Positions 8,925 to 17,734 of a DNA stretch of 49,647 nucleotides are shown here, in pieces. Below the pieces are notes generated by a model. It ran no database searches. It was given only the letters and a program-made list of their open reading frames with translations, and had not been told where the DNA came from. Both the position numbers and the translations under genes were made by a program. Numbering within the stretch: the first letter of the stretch is position 1; each line of letters opens with the position of its first letter. Source of the DNA: Deltaproteobacteria bacterium (GTDB lineage: Bacteria > Desulfobacterota > Deferrimicrobia > Deferrimicrobiales > Deferrimicrobiaceae); contig JACRCO010000093.1 of NCBI GenBank assembly GCA_016218975.1, positions 1 through 49,647 of the forward strand, read 5' to 3'.

Positions 8925-10646
8925 ATGCACCCGGCACGGATCGGCAAATATGCCGTCATTCGGAAGATCGCCTCCGGAGGGATGGCGGAGATCTATCTTT
9001 GCCGTCTTCGCGGCGAGGAGGGGTTTCAGAAGAAAGTCGCCGTCAAGGTGATCCATCCCCGCCTGTCGGAAACTCCCCGGTTCCGGGATCTCTTCGCCCG
9101 CGAAGCGCGAATCGCCGCCTCCCTGTCCCATCCCAACCTGATCCAGGTGTTCGACTTCGGCAAGGAAGGACAGTCCCTGTTCCTGGCAATGGAATTCATC
9201 GACGGATGGAACCTGGCCCACGCGGTATCGCGGTCCCGCTTGCGGAACGTTCCGTTTCCGCTGCCCGTCTGGCGGTACTGGATGGAGGGGATTCTCGCAG
9301 CTCTCGGCTACCTGCACAAGCGGGGGATTGTCCATCGCGATGTAAGTCCGTCCAACGTGCTGCTATCCCGCGGAGGGGCCGTCAAGATCGCGGATTTCGG
9401 CATTTCCCGCGCCGCCTTCGGGGGGGCGGATCCGAGCGCGGGATGGGAAGGAAAGTTTTCCTATATGTCGCCGGAGCAGGCGCGGGGCGAGGATGCGGAC
9501 GAATCCTCGGACCTGTTTGCGGCGGCGGCGATCGCCGCGGAGCTTTATCTCCCGGGGCGCATTATCGACGGGGATTCTCCGGAACATATCTTGTCCATCA
9601 TGAGGCAGTACGACGTTCGGTCGCTCGATCTCGGTTGCCTTCCTTCCGGGATTGCCGATGTGGTGAGGAAAGGGCTGTCGACGTCGAAGGAGGATCGTTA
9701 CGCCGACGCGGATGCGTTCGGCCGCGCGGTCTGCAACGCGGTTACGTCCGCAGCGGGACGCTCGGAACTGGAGTCCTGTTGGAACGGCCTTTTTCCGGAG
9801 GAGCCAGGCGAAGAGGACACGGTTGTTGCGGCGCCGGCGCAGGACAAGGACATCGCCATGGTGCGCGAACGCCGGAGCGCATACGGGAAAAAGAGTATGC
9901 GCTTTCTGAAAACCGGGATCGCCGCCGCAGTGGCTGCCGTTTCCGTCGGAGGCTGGCTTGCATTGAAGGAGGCGGGGAGGCCGCATACGCACGGCGGGCA
10001 GCGGCAGGAAGTTGCGTCCCCGGCTTCGCGGAATCCCGATGACGCACCGCCGGCGGCCGTTCTTCCGGCCGTACCGCCGGCGAAAAAAAAACCACTAGCG
10101 GAAACGGCGGCCAGGGATGCGATAAGTCCGTCCGCGCCGTCAGGGAATGTACCGGCGGCTCCTTCCGCAACGGTTCAGGCGTCTCGTGCCCCGGAATCTC
10201 CTTCGCGGGAAGTACTTGTCGAAACCATACCACCAGGGGTCGTGTTAACGCTTGACGACGGAACGCCGCTCGGGAGGACGCCTCTACGGCTCGATCCCGC
10301 ACCGTTGAAAGGCAGGAAAATCGTATTTCAGAAAGAAGGGTACGACGCCATAAGCGTGCATGCCGAGGTGCTGGCCGGATTCAGGACGACGCCCTTCAGC
10401 CTCGATATGGAGCGACAGATGGGAACGGTCAAGTTCGTCCAGGCCATCCCTTGGGCGAAGGTTTTCGAGGGGAACCGTCTCCTCGGCTTTACCCCGATAT
10501 ACAATCTGAAACTCCCCGTCGGATCGTACCGTCTCCGGTTCGTCAACGAGCCTCTCGGGATAGAGCATGTCCAGGAGGTCACGGTGCGGCGCGGCTCCAA
10601 CGATCCCCTGATAGTGACCTTGGTGGGGAAACGTAAAACGGAGTAG
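8925..10646 (+). CDS. Serine/threonine protein kinase with a transmembrane segment and PEGA-like repeats
   Basis: The 573-residue protein starts with a Hanks-type kinase domain (about residues 7-270): a glycine-rich loop (IASGGMAEIYLC), the lysine in VAVKVI, the catalytic loop HRDVSPSN, ADFG and MSPEQ. A linker leads to one membrane helix (about 329-346), then a Pro/Ala-rich stretch and two PEGA-like surface domains (VETIPPGVVLTLDDGTPLG and QAIPWAKVFEGNRLLGFTP). The kinase is therefore cytosolic and the repeats extracytoplasmic, a layout common in Deltaproteobacteria and Myxococcales. It lies 40 bases after the NtrX-like gene and may share its transcript, which would link the two phosphorylation systems. 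Substrates are unknown. Confidence 0.92.
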   Translation: MHPARIGKYAVIRKIASGGMAEIYLCRLRGEEGFQKKVAVKVIHPRLSETPRFRDLFAREARIAASLSHPNLIQVFDFGKEGQSLFLAMEFIDGWNLAHAVSRSRLRNVPFPLPVWRYWMEGILAALGYLHKRGIVHRDVSPSNVLLSRGGAVKIADFGISRAAFGGADPSAGWEGKFSYMSPEQARGEDADESSDLFAAAAIAAELYLPGRIIDGDSPEHILSIMRQYDVRSLDLGCLPSGIADVVRKGLSTSKEDRYADADAFGRAVCNAVTSAAGRSELESCWNGLFPEEPGEEDTVVAAPAQDKDIAMVRERRSAYGKKSMRFLKTGIAAAVAAVSVGGWLALKEAGRPHTHGGQRQEVASPASRNPDDAPPAAVLPAVPPAKKKPLAETAARDAISPSAPSGNVPAAPSATVQASRAPESPSREVLVETIPPGVVLTLDDGTPLGRTPLRLDPAPLKGRKIVFQKEGYDAISVHAEVLAGFRTTPFSLDMERQMGTVKFVQAIPWAKVFEGNRLLGFTPIYNLKLPVGSYRLRFVNEPLGIEHVQEVTVRRGSNDPLIVTLVGKRKTE

Positions 10647-10659
10647 CCGCCCCATCGCG

Positions 10660-10914
10660 CTACATGTTCGGAATGCCGCGTCCGCCCGCCTTGACGGTCT
10701 TCTGTTGTCTCGCCACGCTCCTGTAGTAGCGGACGGACGACTTTTTCTTTTTCGCCTCCGATATGCGGATCTGCAGACGAATTTTTCCGGCGGGTTTTTG
10801 GGAATGGCTGATATTGCGTCGTAGTTCGCTCGCCGCCGCAAGGGATACGAAAAAAGCGGATACAAGCATTACAAGCAGCGCAGAGCAAATTTTCCGGCAA
10901 GCGGCGGTGTTCAT
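10660..10914 (-). CDS. Small basic exported protein at the end of the Tad operon
   Basis: This 84-residue protein has a signal peptide (hydrophobic stretch about residues 9-28, likely cut after SLAAA) and a very basic mature part containing KIRLQIRISEAKKKKSSVRYY. ATG 10914 is 7 bases after AAGGAGA, and the gene begins 4 bases after the tadC stop, so it is the last gene of the pilus operon. I recognise no family. A periplasmic accessory role in pilus assembly is a guess from position only. Confidence 0.7.
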   Translation of the reverse strand: MNTAACRKICSALLVMLVSAFFVSLAAASELRRNISHSQKPAGKIRLQIRISEAKKKKSSVRYYRSVARQQKTVKAGGRGIPNM

Positions 10915-10918
10915 CGCG

Positions 10919-11737
10919 TTATCTCCTTAACATGTCAAAAAGATTGAGAATAACAGGCGACAGGATGACTATGAAGACCGAAGGGAAAATGAAGATAACG
11001 AGTGGGAAAAGGAGCTTGACGGCGGCTTTCTGCGCGATGGTTTCCGCTCGATGGGCCTGGCTCTCCATCATGCGGGAAGATAATTCCCGCAACCCCTGCG
11101 ACAACGCGATGCCGAGCCTCTCTCCCTGCTGGACGAGGTTAAGGAACGCACGATAATCGTCGAGAGGCACCCGGGAGCGCGATCTTTCGATGGCATCGGC
11201 ACGAGACATGCCGAGGAGCCTGGCACGCGCCAATTCGTCCAATTCGGCCGCGAGAGGGCCGCGCGGAAGCGCGCGCACGACTTCCTGCAAGGCGGCGGAA
11301 GACCCCATGCCCGCTTCCAGCATAAGGGACATGAGAAAGGCCGCCACCGGCAAGGCGGCGCGTATGGCGTCGATCCGCCTCCGGGCTTCCTCTCTGAAGG
11401 ACAGGTAGACGGCGGCTGCCGCGGAGATCGATCCGAGGAACATGACGAATGCGGCTTCGGAAAAGGAATATTTCCCGCCGATGGAAAGGGCTGCCGCAGC
11501 GAGGAGCACCGATTCGCCGCAGAACCAGCCGCGTGGAGAGGTTACCAGGTGAGCCCCCGGAAATCGAAACACTCCCTTTTTCAATAACCATCCGGTCGAC
11601 CCTTCATGGAAACTTTCGACGCCTTCGGCGATCCATCGGATCCGTCCGGGAATCATCGCGCGTTTCCCGAACCGCAGGAGAATCACCGAGCCGGGAAATA
11701 GAAGCAGGCCGACCGGAATGAAGTCCGCCGCGTTCAT
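10919..11737 (-). CDS. tadC: Tad pilus inner-membrane protein TadC
   Basis: TadC and TadB form the inner-membrane platform on which the TadA ATPase works. The 272-residue product has the type II secretion F-domain pattern: an N-terminal helix, two helices near residues 70-110, a cytosolic helical bundle (AALQEVVRALPRGPLAAELDEL...GERLGIALSQ, broken here by a spacer) and a C-terminal helix (LLFPLVIFIFPSVFIVILSPVI). The ATG at 11737 overlaps the tadB stop (ATGA), and upstream in-frame codons fall inside tadB, so this start is preferred. Confidence 0.9.
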   Translation of the reverse strand: MNAADFIPVGLLLFPGSVILLRFGKRAMIPGRIRWIAEGVESFHEGSTGWLLKKGVFRFPGAHLVTSPRGWFCGESVLLAAAALSIGGKYSFSEAAFVMFLGSISAAAAVYLSFREEARRRIDAIRAALPVAAFLMSLMLEAGMGSSAALQEVVRALPRGPLAAELDELARARLLGMSRADAIERSRSRVPLDDYRAFLNLVQQGERLGIALSQGLRELSSRMMESQAHRAETIAQKAAVKLLFPLVIFIFPSVFIVILSPVILNLFDMLRR

Positions 11738-12579
11738 GGCTTCACCGAAAGGATTTTCCTGATGGTCAACCATCCGAAAATCTGCAGGACCGCGGCGACC
11801 GACAGGATGGCGATTCCCTGGGGGGTCCCGAAGCACCTGGGGAGGAATCCCGGGTCGATTTTCGAAAGGACGACGGTGAAAGCGGGCGGAAGGAGTGTCA
11901 ATACCACGGCCTGCAATCGGCCCTGCGCCGTCAGGCTCCGGAGTTTTTCCCGCATCCGGTGCCTTGCGCGGAGAATGTCACGGGAGCGGCAAAGAAGCTC
12001 AACGAGGTTTCCTCCGGAAGGAAGCGCCACGCGCAACGGTCGAACCACCAGTGAGATCTCTTCGCACGGCATCCTTTTCTCCCATTGCAAAAAGGCCTCC
12101 GATAGGGGAGTTCCAAGCCGGCAGAGACGGAAGACCCAGGATATCTCCAGCCGGATATCGCGGGGGAGCAGGGGGATCGTTTGGGACAGGGCTTCCTGCA
12201 TGCTGTGCCCTGCCTTGATCTGCCCGGCGAGGACATCAAGAAACCCGGGAAGCTCGGAGATGACCTTCCTGCGCCTTCGGACCCGGTAAGATCTTACGGC
12301 GAATCCCGAAAACACCACGGGAGAGATCCCCGCGACGGCGGCAGGCGCCGTGCTTCCGGTCAGCGTGAAGGCAACGGCCGCGCACAGGGATCCCGCGGCC
12401 AGCATGCCGGCCAGGAGCCTTCCGGCGGGAAAAAGGAAAAATTCCTCCCGCAGGTCCTCGGCGCGCCGTTGCGCCGTATCTTCGAGCCGCCTCTTCATGT
12501 AAGGTGCGAATGAACGAGTAAGGAACCAGGCTATGAGGGAAAAGCCCGATGCAAGGAGAGCAAGTTCGAGCGCTTTCAT
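11734..12579 (-). CDS. tadB: Tad pilus inner-membrane protein TadB
   Basis: The 281-residue product carries a membrane helix at its start, a second pair near residues 60-100, a type II secretion F domain (FLDVLAGQIKAGHSMQEALSQ) and two C-terminal helices. It pairs with TadC as the platform for pilin extrusion. ATG 12579 overlaps the stop of the tadA ATPase gene (ATGA). ATG 12585, two codons upstream, is an equally good candidate because GGAGGAAGG precedes it. Chain order tadA-tadB-tadC is standard. Confidence 0.9.
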   Translation of the reverse strand: MKALELALLASGFSLIAWFLTRSFAPYMKRRLEDTAQRRAEDLREEFFLFPAGRLLAGMLAAGSLCAAVAFTLTGSTAPAAVAGISPVVFSGFAVRSYRVRRRRKVISELPGFLDVLAGQIKAGHSMQEALSQTIPLLPRDIRLEISWVFRLCRLGTPLSEAFLQWEKRMPCEEISLVVRPLRVALPSGGNLVELLCRSRDILRARHRMREKLRSLTAQGRLQAVVLTLLPPAFTVVLSKIDPGFLPRCFGTPQGIAILSVAAVLQIFGWLTIRKILSVKP

Positions 12580-13793
12580 GCCCATTCCTTTCCTTCCTCC
12601 AGGTAAAACTTGGAAGGGACGCCGGTTGGGACCAGGCGCAACCTGCCTTCCGCCCCTTCGCTTTTCGCCGATCGATAGGTTTCCTGCAGCAGGATCTGCG
12701 TTTCCCCCATTCCGGTGACCTCGCAGATTGAAGTGACGGCCCTCCTGCCGTCCCCCAACCTGCCGGTGTGCACGATGATGTCGATCGCGGATGCGACCTG
12801 CTCGCGGATCGCCCTGACCGGGATCTCCATCCCCGAGAGGAGGACCATGGTTTCCAGGCGGCGCAGCATGTCCCGCGGTGAATTCGCATGTCCCGTGGTG
12901 ATCGACCCGTCGTGGCCGGTGTTCATCGCCTGCAGCATGTCCAGCGCTTCTCCGCCGCGGCATTCCCCGACCACAATGCGGTCGGGGCGCATGCGGAGGG
13001 AATTCTTAACAAGGTCACGGATCGTTACCGCACCGGTTCCCTCGACGTTGGGCGGTCGCGCTTCCAACCGCACCACGTGCGGTTTCAGCAGGCGGATTTC
13101 GGCCGCGTCCTCGATGGTGACGATACGGTCCGTTTCCGGTATGAACTGGGAAAGGGCGTTCAGCAGCGTGGTTTTTCCGGATCCGGTGCCTCCGGAGATG
13201 ATCACGTTCATTCGCATGAGGACCGCTTCGCGAAGGTAGGCAGCGGCCTCTTCGTTGAGCGTGCCGATACGTATCAACTCGTCCAGGGAGAACGGTTCCT
13301 TGCGGAATTTCCGGATAGTCAGGCAGGGCCCTGAAAGCGATACGGGCGGTATGATCGCGTTGACCCGCGAGCCGTCCGGAAGGCGGGCATCCACAAAGGG
13401 AGAGGATTCGTCCAGGCGGCGGTTCACCCTGGACACCATCCGGTCGATCGTCGAGCGCAGGGTATCGTCGCTTAAGAATGAAATTCCGGAGGGGGATATC
13501 CTTCCTTCGCGCTCGACATAGATGGAATCCTTGCCGTTGGCCATGATTTCGGAGACGGAAGGGTCCTGGAGCAGCCGTGTCAAAGGACCGTAGGCGAAAA
13601 TTTCATCAAGTACCTCATCGCGAAGGAGTCCCTTCTCCTGCTCGGGCAGTTCCAGTTGCTTCATCTCGGCTCGAAGGTGTTCTTCCGCGCGAGCCCGCAA
13701 TTTTTCCTCGCTGCCGGCGGATAATCCGGTATTCCGTGTGTCGAGATGAGTGACGACCGTATGGTGCAAGGATCGACGCAGGTCTGCATGCAT
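12576..13793 (-). CDS. cpaF: Tad pilus assembly ATPase TadA/CpaF
   Basis: This 405-residue secretion ATPase of the GspE/PilB superfamily powers Flp pilus extension. It has an N-terminal helical region, the conserved ILxxGPLTRLLQD-type entry (DEIFAYGPLTRLLQDPSVSE), Walker A SGGTGSGKTT, an Asp box (IVTIEDAAEIRL), Walker B (RPDRIVVGECRGGEALDML) and the His box region (TGHDGSITTGHANS). ATG 13793 lies 7 bases after AGGAGG. It is preceded by cpaC and followed by tadB with a 4-base overlap. Confidence 0.96.
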   Translation of the reverse strand: MHADLRRSLHHTVVTHLDTRNTGLSAGSEEKLRARAEEHLRAEMKQLELPEQEKGLLRDEVLDEIFAYGPLTRLLQDPSVSEIMANGKDSIYVEREGRISPSGISFLSDDTLRSTIDRMVSRVNRRLDESSPFVDARLPDGSRVNAIIPPVSLSGPCLTIRKFRKEPFSLDELIRIGTLNEEAAAYLREAVLMRMNVIISGGTGSGKTTLLNALSQFIPETDRIVTIEDAAEIRLLKPHVVRLEARPPNVEGTGAVTIRDLVKNSLRMRPDRIVVGECRGGEALDMLQAMNTGHDGSITTGHANSPRDMLRRLETMVLLSGMEIPVRAIREQVASAIDIIVHTGRLGDGRRAVTSICEVTGMGETQILLQETYRSAKSEGAEGRLRLVPTGVPSKFYLEEGKEWA

Positions 13794-13806
13794 GTGAAGT
13801 CCTCCT

Positions 13807-15039
13807 TTAGTCTATGAGCCTGAATCTCATGTTTTCCTTGGCTTCTTTGGCCTTTGTGTCCCATGCGGCCGCTTCTCCTCGCGAGTCTTCCTTCGCCTCG
13901 GAGGGAGTTATGAAGATCGCCAGTTCCGACTGGTTTTCACGGAAGCTGCGCGACTTGAAGAGCTCTCCCAGGATGGGGATCTGGCCGAGGACCGGTACCT
14001 TGGAGACGTCTTTCGCCATGTCGCTTTTTATCAGGCCGGACAGCATGACCGTACCTCCGGAAAGACTGGAAAAGTTGGTGGTGACGCGCCGTGTGAGGAA
14101 CGCGGGAACCTGTGAGCTGCCGCTTCCGTGATCCACGGAGCTGATTTCAGCCGTTATCCGGGTGCGGATCCTGTTCCCCGCGTCCAGCTTTGATTGCAGC
14201 TTGAGAATGATTCCGTAGATCTTCCATTCGACCTTCCTCGTTTCCGGGGTGGCGATGACTATCGGGATTTCCCCTCCCGCAAGAAAATCGGCGCTTTCGC
14301 CGGTTTCGCAAACAAGGCGCGGGTTGGCGAGTATCCGCGCCCGTCCGTCGGCAAGGAGGAGGTTCAGGCGGGTCTCGAAGTCCGAGGAGACCGAAAAAGC
14401 CGCGCCGCCGGTTTTCTCCGCGGACAATGAGCCGTTGACGGGAACGTAATCCGGCCATTTGATGCCCAGTTGCGCGTTCGACCCCTTGCTTACCTCGATT
14501 ATTTTGAGATCGTAGGAGAGAAGCGTTTTTCTCTCTTCCGGCAGCGAGAGCCGGAGGTGGACGTTCGGTCTCGACCTGGAAAAGTCTTCGAGGAGTTTCT
14601 TGTCCGCCGGAGTGGATACCGTTCCCGATACGATTGTCGAGTTTCCGCTCTCCGTGACGACGAGCCCGGGGAACGAAGAGATGAATGCCCGCGTTTCCTC
14701 GATGTAGGCATTTCTCCCCTGTACGGATACTTCCCACGAGGTCCTTTGGTCCTTTTCCCAGATCACGAGATCCGTTTCACCCTCCTTCTTTCCGACCACG
14801 AGCACGCCGTCGCTCTTCGGAAGCGGGCGAGCCTCGATGATTTCCGGGTTGCCGATGGAAATCCGCGTGACGCTTCCGTGTTCGAGTATCCGCTGGAATC
14901 CGGGTCGGATCTGCAACGTCTGGGCGTATGAGGCGGGGGTAACGGCAAAAACCGACATGGCCGCAACGGCTGCCATGGCTGCCAGGGCCGTTGTGACCGC
15001 CGGCAGGGGCGCATGCAATGACTTGTCGATGGATTTCAT
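13807..15039 (-). CDS. cpaC: Tad outer-membrane secretin CpaC/RcpA
   Basis: The 410-residue secretin forms the outer-membrane channel of the Flp pilus. It has an N-terminal signal region (helix about residues 14-37, cleavage near ASYAQ), a pilus-assembly N-terminal domain (ITRISIGNPEIIEARPL, KKEGETDLVIWEKD), a BON-like stretch and the type II/III secretin domain (RILANPRLVCETGESADFL...LLSGLIKSD type motifs). ATG 15039 overlaps the cpaB stop (ATGA). Compared with gspD in this window it lacks a proline-rich linker and repeated N1-N3 domains, so it serves the pilus, not type II secretion. Confidence 0.93.
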   Translation of the reverse strand: MKSIDKSLHAPLPAVTTALAAMAAVAAMSVFAVTPASYAQTLQIRPGFQRILEHGSVTRISIGNPEIIEARPLPKSDGVLVVGKKEGETDLVIWEKDQRTSWEVSVQGRNAYIEETRAFISSFPGLVVTESGNSTIVSGTVSTPADKKLLEDFSRSRPNVHLRLSLPEERKTLLSYDLKIIEVSKGSNAQLGIKWPDYVPVNGSLSAEKTGGAAFSVSSDFETRLNLLLADGRARILANPRLVCETGESADFLAGGEIPIVIATPETRKVEWKIYGIILKLQSKLDAGNRIRTRITAEISSVDHGSGSSQVPAFLTRRVTTNFSSLSGGTVMLSGLIKSDMAKDVSKVPVLGQIPILGELFKSRSFRENQSELAIFITPSEAKEDSRGEAAAWDTKAKEAKENMRFRLID

Positions 15040-15860
15040 CCGGGTTCCCCGTAAGTGGATGTAAACGAATTTTCCTGGACGCCTGCCTTCCATACTTCGA
15101 TCTTTCCTGTCGCCGGTCTATTCCGCGCCGGCGGGACTGATGCCGATTTCGAAGGCTCTTCGGGATTCCTCAAGAACCAATGGATGCGTCCTTCGCGGCT
15201 TGCGGCGGCGAGGAGCCTTCCTTCCTCGGAAGTTACGGAAACCGTCACGGTGGAAACATCCCGTTCTTCTTCCTTCGAGGGAGCCTTCACGAAGTGCCGG
15301 TCCACGGAAATGACCGGAATCCCCCTGATCCAGGATCGGGAAGGCTTGCCGTCACCCCCTTCGCAAAGCAGATCCACGACGTCGCCCGGCCGGATCATGC
15401 CTGCGAACGAGGAAGTTGAGTTCACTTCCATGGTGAAGGCGCGGCGGCCCGCGGGGATCGTCTGTGAGAACTTCTCCGCGTCGAACGGTTCCTCCACGTC
15501 CGTCCACAGGATCGGTTCCCCGGGTGCGAGGTTTCCCTTCGCGTGAGCGCCGAGAAGCAGCTCGAATTCGGCGGCAGGCACATTGCGGCTGCCGGCTCCG
15601 GATCCCGGGACGGACTTCTTTGCGAGGTTCTGCTCCGTGAAGGCTTCGCCCGCCTGGATCGGAACCGACGGGACGACTATCTCGACGGGAGCGATCTTTT
15701 GCCGGACTTCTCTTTCGGCGGCGACGATCCGCTGCCGGGCCAGGAAAATCGCGGCCAGCGTCAGGACGACTCCCGCCAGCAGCAGGAGCAGCTCCTTCGA
15801 CCGGTTACTCCATCCTTCGGATTTGGAGGAACTTTCCTTCTTTTTCGTCCAGAAGAACAA
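15036..15860 (-). CDS. cpaB: Tad pilus protein CpaB/RcpC (SAF domain)
   Basis: The 274-residue product has one N-terminal helix (LLLLLAGVVLTLAAIFLA), a SAF domain (VEIVVPSVPIQAGEAFTEQ, GNLAPGEPILWTDV) and an RcpC/CpaB region (AFTMEVNSTSSFAGMIRPGD), matching the periplasmic protein that works beside the secretin. The start is TTG 15860, with AGAGAGG 6 bases before it. This makes a 56-base overlap with the gene before it, unusually long for this operon. No later ATG, GTG or TTG precedes the membrane helix. Confidence 0.9.
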   Translation of the reverse strand: MFFWTKKKESSSKSEGWSNRSKELLLLLAGVVLTLAAIFLARQRIVAAEREVRQKIAPVEIVVPSVPIQAGEAFTEQNLAKKSVPGSGAGSRNVPAAEFELLLGAHAKGNLAPGEPILWTDVEEPFDAEKFSQTIPAGRRAFTMEVNSTSSFAGMIRPGDVVDLLCEGGDGKPSRSWIRGIPVISVDRHFVKAPSKEEERDVSTVTVSVTSEEGRLLAAASREGRIHWFLRNPEEPSKSASVPPARNRPATGKIEVWKAGVQENSFTSTYGEPG

Positions 15861-16347
15861 TGGCGGCCTCTCTTCGATCGTTTTTCACTGCCACTGACGT
15901 CTTGCCCGGGACGGGTTCCATGCATCGCCATCCCGAATCGGACAACCGGCGCCTGATTTCCGGGCCGCGGCTCTCCAGGGAGCCGAAGGCCAGTTCCACC
16001 CGGCCGGTTCCGGTTTCAGTCTCAAGGATATGTTCCATGCGTAATCCATGCGGGATGGATGGTTTCCGCGTGGAGAACGCCACCGGAGCTTCCCGAAGCC
16101 CTTCTTCGAAAATACGATTCGTCGGCGTTGCGATTCCCAGGTCGGGAACGTCCAATCCCTGACGTTTCAATTCATTCCGGATATGGGAGACACAGTCGTG
16201 TGACTGCCGATCGGGCAGGAACCTTTTCCCGTCGATCGAGAACGACTTGACGGCGGACAATGCGGCGCGCCGAACCGCGGTGGATGCCGGTAATGCGAGA
16301 AGCAAGGCGGGAATCGCGATTGCGCATATCCACGGTATCTTTTTCAA
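15805..16347 (-). CDS. Hypothetical exported or anchored protein in the Tad operon
   Basis: The 180-residue product starts with a basic, hydrophobic segment (LKKIPWICAIAIPALLLALP), followed by a soluble part with no recognised domain. The start is TTG 16347, whose last bases overlap the previous stop (TTGA), as in several junctions here. Its 3' end overlaps cpaB by 56 bases. Position between a TadE-like gene and cpaB suggests a periplasmic pilus accessory role. This is inference only. Confidence 0.65.
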   Translation of the reverse strand: MKKIPWICAIAIPALLLALPASTAVRRAALSAVKSFSIDGKRFLPDRQSHDCVSHIRNELKRQGLDVPDLGIATPTNRIFEEGLREAPVAFSTRKPSIPHGLRMEHILETETGTGRVELAFGSLESRGPEIRRRLSDSGWRCMEPVPGKTSVAVKNDRREAAIVLLDEKEGKFLQIRRME

Positions 16348-16820
16348 CGAAGTATCCCCGTTGCGACGATTCCGCGGACGAACCCGTTGACCTTTTTTCC
16401 CGATGCGGAACCCTTGTCCCAGCAATCCACGCTTGCTTCGACAGCGCGGACCGCCTGAAGCTCCGGAAGGTTAGACGCGAAACCTGCTTCCGTCCATGGC
16501 TTGCGGATTTCGACGATCCCCTTTGTCCTGCCTGTCATCGAGGGGAATGGGGACGGAAGCAGGCGGCTCCTGTCGCTGTCCTCAGGCCTGATCGTTATTC
16601 CATCGCCACCGGCCATGATCGAATCGGACATCATTTTTTCGATGCCAGGCTGCCTGCGCCCCGAACGGAGCGCCTCGGTGCGCGCCGCCGTCTCCGCCGC
16701 CGAAACCAGGAACGCGGAACGGCAGCAGACGTATCCTCCGGCGAGAAGAAGGAGCAGCACGGGAAGCAATATCGCGACCTCCACCAGGCTCTGTCCCTTG
16801 TTTTGACTGTATCGGGTCAT
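16344..16820 (-). CDS. TadE-like pseudopilin
   Basis: This 158-residue protein has the TadE layout: a short basic leader ending KGQS, then LVEVAILLPVLLLLLAGGY with glutamate at the fifth position of the hydrophobic stretch, followed by a periplasmic domain. TadE and TadF are minor pseudopilins processed by the prepilin peptidase and needed for Flp pilus assembly. Start and stop codons overlap both neighbours by 4 bases. It is the second TadE-like gene of the operon. Confidence 0.8.
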   Translation of the reverse strand: MTRYSQNKGQSLVEVAILLPVLLLLLAGGYVCCRSAFLVSAAETAARTEALRSGRRQPGIEKMMSDSIMAGGDGITIRPEDSDRSRLLPSPFPSMTGRTKGIVEIRKPWTEAGFASNLPELQAVRAVEASVDCWDKGSASGKKVNGFVRGIVATGILR

Positions 16821-17734
16821 TTATCCGTTTTCTCCGTAAGGCGGGACTTCCAGGTCATTTCCGCCGTGCCGCCGCCATACGGTTCCGCAACGGCCGTCAT
16901 GGGGAACCTCGGCGTCCCTTGATTGCCGAGATAGGGGATGGGCAATGGAGAAACCCGCTTGTATCCTGCGAATCGAACGTTTTGCCGTGCGGGAAAATCC
17001 TCCTCCGGCTCCAGCATTCGTATCGGCGTGCCGTCGGTTCCTGAAAGAATGGAGCGGACCGCCCCGTCGATGATCGAGGTAATCGTGCGCGCGATCTTCT
17101 TCGCCCATTTCCATCTTCCGATCTGCCCGGGAACGTTCGTAATGGGGGACATCGCATCCGCAAGCGTAAGCGGTGCGCCCGGCTTCAGATGAAGCTCAAG
17201 CGTGTTCTCGCCGTCGTGCGGCCCTTTCGGGTTGAACGGCGTCAATACCCCGGTCGCTTTGAGCTTTTGGGATAGGCTTGCGGTTTCCACAAGGACGAGA
17301 TAGGGAGTCATGTCCTTCACCTTCGCCGCCCATGCTTCCAGTTGTTTTGCCGTTTTCCAGTAGGAACGGATAAGTTTCGGCGCTTCCCTGGTGTATGCGA
17401 CGAAGGCCGGCATACCTCCGAATACGGCGGCGATCGCCAGAGTTGCCCAGATTATGCAGATCCACCGGATGACGCGGAAGCATTGCAGGATTCCATCGTT
17501 CAACGAGGCGATGATGTTGAGGCCGCGCGCTTCCCAGGTGGCTGCGGACAGCGCAATGGCGTCGATGGAATTGGAGGTTGCGACTTTTTCCGCTCCGAGG
17601 TGCGAGGTGTAAACGGTATATAAGGCGAGCGAAAGGATCGACGCCAGGACTGTGATGAAAAGGACCGCGGCCTGCCCGGAACGGCCGCGCCGGTTATGTT
17701 CGACCTGTCGGGTGTAAAAGGAGATCATGCTCAT
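16817..17734 (-). CDS. Tad-type (TadG-like) membrane-anchored pilus protein
   Basis: The 305-residue product has an N-terminal helix preceded by RRGRSGQAAVLFITVLAS, the signature of Tad/TadG-like proteins (RRGQAAVLF type), and a second hydrophobic stretch (WICIIWATLAIAAVFGGMPAF). The remainder is probably periplasmic. ATG 17734 overlaps the preceding stop (ATGA), and the stop overlaps the next ATG the same way. The family is usually at the end of tad operons. Here it sits between two TadE-like genes, which is less usual. Confidence 0.72.
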   Translation of the reverse strand: MSMISFYTRQVEHNRRGRSGQAAVLFITVLASILSLALYTVYTSHLGAEKVATSNSIDAIALSAATWEARGLNIIASLNDGILQCFRVIRWICIIWATLAIAAVFGGMPAFVAYTREAPKLIRSYWKTAKQLEAWAAKVKDMTPYLVLVETASLSQKLKATGVLTPFNPKGPHDGENTLELHLKPGAPLTLADAMSPITNVPGQIGRWKWAKKIARTITSIIDGAVRSILSGTDGTPIRMLEPEEDFPARQNVRFAGYKRVSPLPIPYLGNQGTPRFPMTAVAEPYGGGTAEMTWKSRLTEKTDK

